Below are positions 41,504-53,700 of a DNA stretch of 64,000 nt, piece by piece; within the stretch, counting starts at the first letter, position 1; every line of letters starts with the position of its first letter. The notes beneath the pieces are model-generated. The model made no database searches. It was given only the letters and a program-made list of their open reading frames with translations, and had not been told where the DNA came from. Where the stretch lies: positions 5,108,336-5,172,335 of the forward strand of contig CM024174.1 of the NCBI GenBank assembly GCA_013433145.1, written 5' to 3'. The position numbers were made by a program, and so were the translations under genes. This DNA comes from Ascaris suum. Taxonomy: Eukaryota; Nematoda; Chromadorea; Rhabditida; Ascarididae.

Positions 41504-43359
41504 CTTGTAGACACTTTATCAGAACTGATACGGACATCGCTTGAGACTGCGACATTCTAGGCGCGAGTATTGCGTCTAACTCTAAAATGATTGCGCTTGG
41601 ATCATTAACGCTTTTGAGTGGTTTCCTTCAAAACGATGCTATTCCAAAACGCGAATGAAGCATGCGCTCACGATTTTTGAATGACCCTTGATCATGATTG
41701 ATGTCTTAAAGGATTCTAATGTGGATAATTTTGGCTTCAAGATCTTGAGAGCTGTAATTTGTATGTAAAAAATCGAGGTGCATTACAAATAAGAGGGATA
41801 CTTGAAATCACACCGGTCATAATTGAATATCCATGGATATGTTTAAAAATATTTAACTATTCTGCATACTTCTCTCTTATGCACGAAATTCTGAAGTGGA
41901 GTGAAAATTCGTACTTTCATAATATGCGTAAAAAATGATATTGTATATAGCTCAGCCAAAAAAAACATTCCCGAAGTCGTCATTTAGAAGAAATTTTCGC
42001 ATAACCAAACAGCCTCGCTCCTTCATTTCTTCCCTTGGATATGGAAGGACGTCGCTGAGCAGTGTTAGCTGTTGAAACTTTTTCTTTCAGAAGGTAGATT
42101 TTTGAATATCCAACGTTTAAGAACCTCCTCGATTATTCCTCGTATCTAATAGGATAGCGGAGCAGACTCCTTAACAGTCCAGAAATTATGTTCATATATC
42201 ACTGCTGACTTTCGATTACTGAGACGAGTATTTTAGGTTGATGAAAATCTTTGCAAAATGTTCTTCATCTTCTTCTCCAGAGATAAATCTATACTTTATA
42301 AAGAAAATTTCTAAAAAGACCCTTCGTTCACGTACAGTTCATTCGAGAATCGCATGAAAATTTTCATAAAATGCGTGAATACAGTTGACAGTGAAAAAGG
42401 ATCGCGTTCATTTTATGCAATACTTTTGCAGATATTTGTCTATTATATCAGTAAGCGGTATTGTTTTGCAGCAACTGAAGCATCTGCTTATTCCACCCAC
42501 CATACCAATCAGTTCCACAAACTGGCAACATTTCAGCTCATCCGATTGCAAGTTGAGAAGCACGCAAATCTTTCGTTTCATTTGTGAGCTTCACCTCTCT
42601 GGCTTCATTATGATATGCAGCGAAATGTTACGCGCCCATGATCCACGACGGTTGGTATGCTTAACTGTAGACGATCAGTTTTTCACACTGAACGGTTGGA
42701 ATTTTCCGATTTTTTCCATTCTAATCTACAAAACTCGATAACATATTCCAAATTCCCAAATTACCATAGAAAATTGGCGAAGACTCATAGCATCTTGTAC
42801 AGCGCACCTAATTCAATTGGCGAAGTCGAGAGTTTCCAGCACACCTCGCAACACAGCTTTCCAAAAATCGATATTTCGCTTAGAAGAATCTCGTTTTTTA
42901 TATTGGAAGTTATAAGATTTTGAAAGCTTTTCTTCATTCGAAGCTACTCGAGTTCAAACTGGAACATTATCGAGGGGGTAGTGGCATGTTGGAGAATGTT
43001 GTTGAATGTTCTGCCTGGGGTTGGCGCTCAAGCAGAAGGAGGAATAACAGCAAACCAAAAGTAATGGGCACCAACTATGCAAGATTATTCTTTATGAACA
43101 CGAGCTGCGAAACAGCTCGAAGGAGATGCCCGGAAAGTTTCGTTCTTGGCACCATCTGCAGATCGGACGCTGCGCTTATGCTTTCGGCGCTTTGAAAAAG
43201 CGATGCGATCTGCGAAGATCTCCGTCTCTCTGGCTGACGTTTGTGCTGGATAAAGTTGCTTATGTCAGGAGCTGGAAGAGCATTCGAAATCCATCACCCA
43301 TGACGTAGAAACAGTCACCATCTTAGTGCACGTCAGCTGCATGACATGGCTATTGCAAA
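41504..43359. other. Spacer, no supported gene
   Basis: Short open frames only. The 42385-42741 plus frame is long but looks unconstrained. The G+C-richer block from about 42960 may be the worn 5' part of the mariner copy that follows. Confidence 0.4.
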
Positions 43360-44034
43360 ATGACGCCCCAATGGATACTTGACACCGTAATCGACCACGA
43401 TCGGGATGTTCTTGCAAGCATTTGTGGAACCCTGCGGTTTTTCACGCTTAGGTAGGAATTCCTTAGAAGTAAGTGCTAGAGACGAGCTTGGATCCGATAT
43501 AAGAACGATATCGTCAGGTCTATGGTTTAGTCATGACGAAGACAGGTCATCTCAGCTGCAGCCCGATCTGTGCACTAGTAAGCTGATGCTGTCGGTCTTC
43601 TGGGCATGCTGGTTTCGGAGTTGCTCGACAACACCCAACTAACAGTGCCAACATCTGCAGGGACCCACACCCTGCAAGCTGGTCGCGGCAGCACGAAAGA
43701 GTTACATAAACTCTCGCAGTGATATTTCTTCAAGATTGTGCTCGGCCCCACAAAGTGAATGCGACGAGGGTCGTTCGACAAGAATTCTGTTACATGATCG
43801 TGCCCCATCAACGATGCCATCCGGACATCGCATTTGTTCCGGACCTTGAAGTAGCATCAGCGACAGCACAAGTTCGAAGACTACGATCATATCAAAAAGA
43901 CGGTCGTGAAGTTATGAGAGCGCCAGTCATATGCCTTCTGGAAAGAAGGTAACCAAAAATGCCCAATAGACCGCTTGTTAATAAATGGGGTTATATAGTT
44001 GATGAAGATTCTTTTCAAAAAGTAATAAGGAGAT
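43360..44034 (+). pseudogene. Decayed mariner-like transposase
   Basis: The remnant is readable in two frames. The first contains LCTSKLMLSVFWA, matching the conserved K-x-MLSVWWD strand of mariner transposases. After a frameshift and an in-frame stop comes FLQDCARPHKVNATRVV, corresponding to the LHDNARPH catalytic Asp block. HQRCHPDIAFVPD corresponds to HPPYSPDLAPSD with the third Asp. A degenerate C-terminal LPxRW-like end (MPNRPLVNKWGYIVDEDSF) follows. At least one frameshift and several stops mean it is inactive. The N-terminal DNA-binding part is not clearly readable, and no terminal inverted repeats were identified. Confidence 0.62.
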
Positions 44035-44280
44035 GAAAGATGGAGCTTTCAACTAACTCCAGCAAGTATTCAATAAATGTTTGCTGTTTTCAATACCCGC
44101 ATCATTTAATGCGATTGAATCAGTTCTGTTCAACAACGCTATACTTGTCTCAGTTTTAAAAACAATATTTTCATCTATAACGCTGTGAGCTATATTATCA
44201 ATAAAATTATAAGCAAAAAAATTGGAAGTTAAACTTCGCCATCCTTACATAGGTTGCTTTTTTTGACCAGGAGGGGAGGA

Positions 44281-44291
44281 GGGGGGGGGGG
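44281..44291. repeat. Poly-G tract, 11 bp
   Basis: A G run inside a purine-rich stretch. Confidence 0.9.
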
Positions 44292-44562
44292 AGGGAAAGG
44301 GAGTGAGTAAGAGCAAATGCACAAAACTTTATATTCGATTTTTTATTCGTGTATTGCGTTTTAAATCGCTTTAAATGACCGGTCGTTCGTTTTGTGTTCA
44401 ATTTAGTGATTTTTGCACAGTTCTCTATGGGGATTTTACAATCAATTGTAAATATATTAGAGCTGTGGCAAAATGATCATAGCTAAGGCATCTATGAAGC
44501 ATTACGTTTAGATATAATCATAATCAGTTGCAAAATGAGAAGGGAACCTGAGACAAAAGCTT

Positions 44563-44745
44563 TTAAAAGCACAAATTCAGTTCTCTGTATTGTCCTATGG
44601 AAAGTGTCAACGCTCGAATGATGATCGTCATAGAATTTGAAAAATTGAGCAACACACGCTTTTCTTTGAACTGAACACTGAGGAAACGAACGCAGAAGTT
44701 AAGACGATCTGGTGGAATGTTGCAAGATTCCGACTCCTCAACCAT
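44563..44745 (-). CDS. Short open frame just downstream of the tail-rich membrane protein gene
   Basis: ATG to TAA, 60 residues with protein-like composition (VEESESCNIPPDRLNFCV, VLLNFSNSMTIIIRALTL). It begins 49 bases after the stop of the preceding minus-strand gene. It could be a second cistron of a nematode operon with an AAAG acceptor before the ATG, an alternative last exon, or chance. Confidence 0.3.
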   Translation of the reverse strand: MVEESESCNIPPDRLNFCVRFLSVQFKEKRVLLNFSNSMTIIIRALTLSIGQYRELNLCF

Positions 44746-44794
44746 TTCAGAGCTTTAGACGTTTAAAATTTCCTATTGCATGCTCAAAAAAATA

Positions 44795-47700
44795 TTAGGC
44801 GGCTTTGAATTCTCGTCTGAGGAAGTGTTCGGCAATAAACAGCAGTCGCGTTTTCATTGCGCAGTACACTGAGTCGCTGTCACTCAGTTTGTCACCGCTG
44901 AAACTTGCAAACTTGCGGTCAGGTTGTACCGCTTCAGACGATGGGTAATGCGTTAATAAGAGCCACGTGTCAATCGCTTCATCATCTCTTTCACTTAGGA
45001 ACCTTTTCGAAAGCATCAAATGTTTCAGAATTCAGAACATATTGGAATCTGACAGTAAAGTATGAATATTTGGCCCGACCCCAATCAAAAGCTAGCGACA
45101 CCTTGGAGCAAAATCTCCAGTGGGAATTTTGAAGCTGTTCATCACTGCCGCGTAATTCCTAAGCCCTATATATGAGAAGAATTCAAGGTTTTCAGCATAC
45201 CCAATTGGGCAATACTGTTGGAAATTTTTGCTTATTTGACAGCTTTTGATTATATCCGTTTAAAATTAAGTTGATATTAAGTCGTTTTGTTAAAAGCGGT
45301 TCGAGGTAGAAACATATGAAAACGGCTACAGAAACAATCTTGAAGAGAATGGGCGAAAAGCCATAATGAGGGGAGAAGGCATACTAACGGAAGGAGCTTC
45401 GGACAGAATAGTGGATTGAAATGTTGTTTTCACTACGGTTGATTTGTTTTCCCTCGTCCAAGTAACTTACAGCCATAGAAATTTATACTGTAAAATTGCA
45501 GATTGTGTTCAAACTGTTCCATACGAAACTCGGCCCTATTACTACTCCGCTCTCAGTTTATACTACTGAAGCGATGACGCTGTGAACTTGACTATGAAGT
45601 AATTCTGTGAGACCTATGAAGTAATTCTATACTAACAGGTCAGAAGTACAACCAAAAATTAGCCCAAGCTCAAAATACTACCATAGAATCCCCACACTTT
45701 TCTGTCAGCTCCCCTGTGATCACAATCACAAACGACATATTATGTAAAATGACGAACTGTGTTAATCGAGTTTGTTCATTTATGAGCCGTCGAAAATTTG
45801 CATTCGCCAGACGCGTCTCTGCAGATTATGGCCGTGCGAGTGTGCGTATATTTGCCAGATAATAATAACTCATAAACCGATGAAGTCAACGCTGCTAAGT
45901 TTAACGAGTCTAATGCAATCAATAAAATGACCACTCCGGTCATTTTCAAACTGCCCAGTCAAAACATGCCAGAAAAGTGCATGCATTTCTTAACCGGTCG
46001 CATCTCGAACGAAGTTGAACATGCCTTTTATTTACTAATAACATACTCAGTTTAGCATGACTTGTAAGTAATTCGTTATTTGCAAACAACATTTCATTAA
46101 TTTATGAAGCTGCTTGATAAGGCGAACGGAACGCAGAAGCACATATCGTGCAAACAACGAAAAAAGACACATATGATAGGCATCTTCATTTGTTTTTTCG
46201 TTGTTCCGCATCCTCCTTTTGTTCGTTCTTATCTCTTATAAACGAAGTGTGTTTTGGATAGTGTCAACTCTTTTATCAACACTTTAGTCCTGAATTCTTC
46301 TGCTTTCTTTTGATCACACTGTTCGGATGCACTATTATTGTCTTGTATCACTTCATCCTCAAGCATAAGAGCCCATTGGAGTTTTCTAACAAGCATTGGC
46401 TTTAAATTCACATACTTCTCTATATTAGTAGCAATATTTACATGAGTTAGATAAGGCATCCTCGCTCGGGTGCAGAAAAGGACACTTTTTGCAAATACTA
46501 CATGAGATAAAAATTGGATTATTATTGAATTCTTAGCATCTAATCTAATCTCAAAATTTTTTATTATTTTGGTTCAATGAATTCAACCGACTGAAGTAAA
46601 GTATACTGTTAGTAAAGAAAAATCGATCTTGAAATTATGGTTTAACCCTTTTTGCATATAAGCATTCACTGGTGTTTAATGATGCAAACATTAAATATTA
46701 TGCTGTGATAACGAAACAAGTAATACATGTTTATCTGACTAGAGTACATATAATTTATATACACAATTAAGAAAACAACATGGCAGGAGCAGTAAGAAAT
46801 AGTGCATAGCACAAGATCACGATCAACATTGCCATTTGCTGCATTCGTTGTTAATAGCTTAGCTGACTGATCACAGAGGCACTCATACATAGGTCATTGT
46901 ATGAGCATTATTTTGTTGAGCAAAAACAGCCAACGGCATAGGACGTCCCTGAGAATCCACACGGTTCGATACTTCCCTAAAAAATTCAACTATTCACCTG
47001 GATCATGAGTGTATCCTTGTACAGTGGGTGCAGAGCAGGATTGAGCGTCTTCGATATCAGACTCTCTCTTACAAATTTGTTTCTGTAATTAATTTAATTC
47101 CCACAGACGTAAGACTTCCTTCAGTGCTTTATAAACAATTGGTCGCCAACCGTTTCAACTTAAATCAGTTATGCAAATTAATCTCTAATGTAGTCTCATT
47201 CCAAAGTTGCGCATTACTAACGAAAAAAAATCGTCAACCGAAACTCCACTTGCAGTTTCGTTGGATTTGAAACGCGAGCTCCCCACCTTTCCAAATTCCC
47301 ATAAAAAGTACAGAAACAACAACAAAACAGTACTTATAATTTATCTGCGTGTTGTGTTGGCAAGAATCGATTATAGCCTCACATGTTATCGCTAACACTA
47401 AGTGAAATATTCGCTTTATTGTTGAACGCAAGTTGCATGGTATGATCTACGATCTCAGACACAACGAAAGATGAGGTTCATGAGACGAACGCTGGAATGC
47501 TCACCTAGGTCTATGGTTTGTTCGAGGGCTATTCCAGAGTCTACTCGGAGCGGTACCATAACCGCTTTCCCTTCCGTTTTCACCCGAATGCCGAGATTTG
47601 CGATCATCTTCAATTGACCTGAAATGCAAATTTCCACCTAGTTCTGCAACAGGTCCGGATACTGTGCAGTAACAACCTCGATCGCTGCATTATGTAAACC

Positions 47701-50700
47701 TTATTTGCTTGCTACGTACTATAGGGGGAGTATGCACTTCAACGAGTTACGTAGTGAAGCACTAGCCCGATTGGTCGTTGAGATTTCTATAGCTAAAGCA
47801 TGATCATTACAAGCATATGCAAATGACCACAAATAATTGTGTCATTTGTGCATAAGTTTGCGACGATTGTTGTGAATTTATGCGACATGGAATAGTGAGA
47901 AACAACGTTGGGAGGTCCCCATTGTCTGTACACATTCACTCATGCAATAATATCCTATTGAAAGATGATTGCCAAATATGGCTTTCACATACAATGTGCT
48001 AAGTAGCATATCACAAAAAACGTATGTTAGAAGTAATAATTAAATTTGAGTAGCAATGAAGAATGCGGGAAATTTTTGCATAAATTGAGTTAACATTACA
48101 GCATTGTTCGTGCGAAGTGCATAAAAAACTGAATACGAAGATATGTAGTATTCAATTAAGTTCTCTCACTTATCAAAACGTTTTTGATGCTTTTGCCTAA
48201 GACATGCGATGAAATATCGCATTAAAGTCAATATAAAGCCTTTCCGGATGCAAATTTTAAATCCGGACGCAAAAAAATGCGCAATTTTGAATCATAACAA
48301 CGTAACAATGGTGAAGCAACAACATGACTATTGGCTACTCACTTAAATATGAAGTGGGGAGAATGAAGCCGTCATTCGACTAGTCTTCAATATCGTCCTC
48401 TCTGAAAACCATCATTTCTATGTATTGAGTTGTTCTTTTAGATGGGTGGCTTTAGCAGATGGCTGGATTTAACAACGAACTGCATTACTGTAACAAATCT
48501 TCTTGTTATCTACTATGCAGAACATGTTCTGCGTAGCAGACAGCAACATAATGTGATGCAATTACACTTTAATTCGCAGTAATTAACTCTACAGATCTAG
48601 GAATATTGAAGCGAAATGAGGCTATGCAAATGGTCGTGCAACAAACAAAACATTGTTACCGCTTAGGCGAAGGACTGTTGTGAATTTGTTCAAGCTCCCT
48701 ATCGAAAGAGGTAATCGACGATTCGGTGCTAAGTGGTGATCCCTGAGAGGGCGGTGGTGGAGGGCGGCAATTCGGCGGTGGTTTCCTCAGCATATCGATC
48801 CGCTGTAGGTCATCCTGCTGCTGATACATCATCTGTAATAGCGCTATCAATCAAAAACTGTCTTACAATTGTTCAGATGATTCACAGTGAGTTGTTGTGA
48901 CTAGCTTGCAATGAGGCCGATATGCTCAGGTCGGATTCGCTATTTATGCGACGATATGGCAGAGAAAATGGCGAAATTTTTAAATGAGTAACCAGTTGAT
49001 TCCACAGTGTAACGCCAAAAAATGATATCGACTGATGAACGTGTCGATTCCTTTTGCAAACGAGTGGCAGATTAAATGAAAATAGCGAAAGCAGTGAGCA
49101 TTTCTGCAGATATTACAATATTTAGTCACTACGCAAAACATCGAAAGACAAAGCGATAAATCATTTATTTCAATGAGAATGCACAATTTTTAATGCTTCC
49201 TCTTCAGCTGTTTAATTTTTTTATTCAATTTATGCCGTGCACATTTGCAGCGAGCTTTTCAGAGGTACAGCAAACGTGGTGACCGTAACCTTCAAATACT
49301 ACCTCTAATCCTTTGCCCTCTAATCACAAATTTATAAGAAATCTTAGTAGAAAGCGCACCTGTCGATCATGTATAGCGCTTATGTCCTCGAAAATTGTTT
49401 CGGAGTCAGAGCGTCTAACCGGAATCTCCTCATATGTCCTTCCGACTGTACAGTAACCATCTGCGTTCCCGTGCAGACGCAAAGTTGTTGCTGATTGTCG
49501 CAAATTGTTACGCACATGTGGGCTTGTAAAATTACTTGGTCTTCGCGGAAGACTCCTTAAACCTCGCCTCGTTAGCCTGATTATGCGTTTAGAATAGCAA
49601 CAGTAGACTGCATTTGAAATTAATATATTCAAAACGAAAGTTTGAGGAAAAAGTAAGTTGTGAAGGCGCTCATATATCAGTTTCACCCTCGAAAAGGAAC
49701 TAATTGCCACGATCATTTCACCATCCTGTTTTCGAGAAAGAGAGCGACGTCGGAGGAAATAGTCTATCAAATCCAACATCATTTTTGAGACAATATTGCT
49801 TTTTAAAAAAAAGCGATAATAAAAGATTGTGTGAATACCAAACACATAAATGATGTAGAGGGATTCAATATCAATAAAGTCACTTAAAAATAGGATCAAC
49901 TTAAGATTCTAAACAGAACAAATGAGATTGCCATCTGAGAAGTACTTCAACAGTCGCCCCGCATTTCACAAATAATTGTAAAATTTTCAAAACAAACTTA
50001 TCACCTTCCAAAATAGGATACATCTCAATCTATAAAAAACATTTTAGAGTGCAAACTATCTAACAAGATCAACTACCTGAGTGAGGACGGTGTAACAGGT
50101 AGTGATTTATGCATGAGGACATCATCTGCAGGCCCGTAGATCATTATTCCTCTTCCATTGCCAGTCTCCATGCTATTGTATGACCAATGTCTATCGGCAC
50201 TTAATATCACATCCGCCGAACAGTCCGACTTTTTCTTCAACTGTGCTCTCTCCTTTGATTTCGACCTAAAATTTACATCATTTTAAGGGCAATGTTTTTA
50301 TACTGAAAATGATAATATGCTGATATTAGGAAACATATACCTCCTTCCATTACAGCAGCCAACCATTAACCTGCTACTGCTGCAAAAAAATCTCCATTCT
50401 TTCCCCCATCTCTCCTTACTTGCAAGCTGATTAACATAAGACCTTCGCTCGTATAACCCATCATCCCATAGTCAACATAATCGAATCATCCTTCTTTTCA
50501 ATCTCTCATTTCTCGTACCCTAACATAAGTTGATGTTTGAATACGTCATTCAATTCGCTTCAGTCATGCAAATTTCCGCGCAAAACAAGAATTCTGTAAC
50601 TGTGACTTTTAAGCCTCTCGCTACTACCAATGAAATATGATATGAATAGTGCCGAATAAAGAGAAGAGGCACTTCCGTTCCGTTATGGAAAGGAAAGGCG

Positions 50701-53700
50701 TTACGTGGACAGATGCTCTCGAAATAAAGAGAACAATCGCCCAGCTATTAGACTTCTGAGCACTTTGATATGTCAGTCCAGACTACTCACTTCCTTGCCA
50801 GAAATGTAAAGCATCAAACTCTTGGAAAGACTTCCTTCCTCGGCTCATCTAAATAAGATTTAATCAATACTTCAGCAGTAACAACTAAATATTTCATTCC
50901 ATCCGATGCTTTAATAGATAATCAAATAAAATTTCGACGGAGGTCACCTCTTTTTTTGGTCATTGCAGTTTCAGATCAGAAGGTGATGCACGTGTGGAGG
51001 ACAGTTGCAAATTTCCAAATATGATTTACAGTCACGCTGTAGTCATTGTATACTGTCAAAATCAAAGATCAAGATATAAAAAACGACTCTGGATTACGAG
51101 TTCTTATCAATTTCATTTCGTGATTAGCACTCTAAACAGTGATACTCATATCTGTAATATCCGGGGATTTTAATGTCGCATATGGTGAGAGAGATTGAGA
51201 AATTTACCACAATGATTAGCCATCTCAATATTTTAGCGATAGTCTCCCAGGGAAGTTTTAATATGCCCATTGCTCGGCTCACATCATTACTATAGACAGA
51301 GAAAATACAGTGAATTTAAGGTGGTAGAGCTCATCAACAATTCGTCTAAAAAGCCCATTGAATGAAACTAACACGTTCAGAACTGGCTAATCTTTCTAGT
51401 TCATTTCCCTTTCCTTCTCTCTAAAATGTTGAGATACGATATCCCTCAATCACAAATCGTCGGAAGCACTCACCCAAAAATCTACTAAAATTTCATAGAA
51501 ATACACAAACTGTGAAGTGCAATAACGCAGTGGTGTTAAACAAACACCACGGGCACTCTAGACATTACGAAACGCACAATTCACGTATATGTGCGCATAT
51601 TCTTAGGGTCTCATTTGTCGTATTGAGAGTAGAACATGTCAATTGCAGGCTGGTGGCCATTCACCACGGGGGTTCTTTTGAAGCAATTGAAATCGTCGAT
51701 GGGTCGCCTCGCAAAACACTTTCTCGTTTCACGTTCAATTATACAATTAATTTTGTCCTCAAACCGCACCATCACACATCGCATGGATTGCCCACATGCA
51801 CTCATTATTCCACTGCTATTTTCGCCAATGATTTGTAATAAATTTAAGGGTCGACTTCCAAAAAATCTCGTCATTCAGGGTATCGTTAACGTAACAACGA
51901 TGAATTGTGTCCTTAACAATTTTAGGGCTCAAATTATGGTTAAATGGAAACTGAGTACTGTATTCAACTATGAGAGCAGCGGAATTCATCGCGATTTAGT
52001 CATGCAACTTCCTTTAGGTTATATTCACCGCATATTACTTAGGAAGGAAGTTTTCAATTCTGAGGTTTGAATGAGAAGCTATGCTAGTGGGAAAATATGT
52101 CTGCAGGAGGATTTCGCTTTCTTTGAAAATTAGCTTTAATGATGATTGCTGCTCATTAAGGATCACTGTCAAGATGGTCAAATATCCAGCTATTTAAAAT
52201 TTATTGCTAACTCTTGTGGCGAAGCAATTTTCAATTATATAAGCCAATTTCAATTAGATGGGAAGTAATAGTGAAGAGGTTTCCGGATGATTAGAGCGTG
52301 CCTATTCTGAAGTGAGGTAACTGCAATGAAAGCCGTCACTTCCACTAAAAGAGGCTTCAGTTCGCAATTATACGGTACGTTCGAAATGAACACAATCGGT
52401 TGCACATTCATAATAATCAATCATGATTCACTCTATGATGGGATTTTTCATTTGTAATAACATTAATAGGGAAGCGTAAATACTTAACAAATAGGTGATT
52501 TAAGTGTTAATAACAGGCGGGATGCACGTCTTATAAATGCTTATTGAAAAATATATTGCATGGATGCAATTCATTGTATAAGGCTTTCATAGTTGGTCGA
52601 CAGGCATCTAAACAAGCAATAAAGTCGTTGAGAGCGCTCTTTAAATCCAATGTTCTTTGCGTGAGTAATTAATGACCAACTATGACTCATTGCATTGCAC
52701 GCAATCCACATTGCAACAACACAATACACAAACTTCCAAATCGATTGCAAAATTACTCATTAAGTTAGAAGGATATTTTCAGTACGGAAGCTGTTATTTA
52801 ATACATTGAAGGGAAATGAACTGGGAGTAGTTTTCAGCAGATTTTAAATATATTAGCCGTTTATCGAATGTATTTCGCTTTTCCTCTTCAAATTCCTTTC
52901 GGTAACATTCAAAATGGGGAAGATGCAATGCTCACTGCAGCACCGAACATGCAATCCAAGGTCAATTACTCTTACACTTTAATTATACTCTCTGGTTAGA
53001 GAGTATAGTTAAAAGGAAGTTTAGAAGGTGATATTTCATAAATATTTTGCGCGTTGAAAGAAAGAAATCGATTATTTAAAAAATCCAGAAAGATTCTGAA
53101 AGAAAAAAGAAATCAATAAGTTGTCATGCAAAAAAGAGAGTGCGTTGATAGGAAATAATGCAAAAAACTCTCGTTGGTCAATAAATCAGATTTGCAAATG
53201 ATCGTTGTCGGAAGCAGTTTTGGATAGCGTGACAGGCACCTTAGCAATATGATCGATGTGTGCAATTTATCATCCATTGACCCTTGAACTACATGAAGAT
53301 CGCAGTTGTTGTTCATAGAAATAGATGAGCGCCCTCCTATCACTGCGTTATTTCAGTTCATCATCACTGAATGCAGTCAATTTGTGTTTTGAATTCGACA
53401 ACGAGCAAATACATTACGATTGACCTAACACTTGGCACAAATTGGAGCATTTCAAAACAACAACGGCCAATCACAAGGACGGCACTTAAATTTGCAAAAA
53501 ATCAATGCTGTACTTGTTTTTTCCTCGCTGAGCTCTAAATGTTGTACACGAGAAGTTCTTGTCTTCCCTTCTTCCCCTCTCCCTGTGGCTAAATGTCTCC
53601 TGATTAAATTGGATGGAACCGAGGAGGGGAATTTCGCTGAAAACAACCCTATTTCCCTATTTTTTGATATCATCAATGAAAACACAATACACCGAATAGG

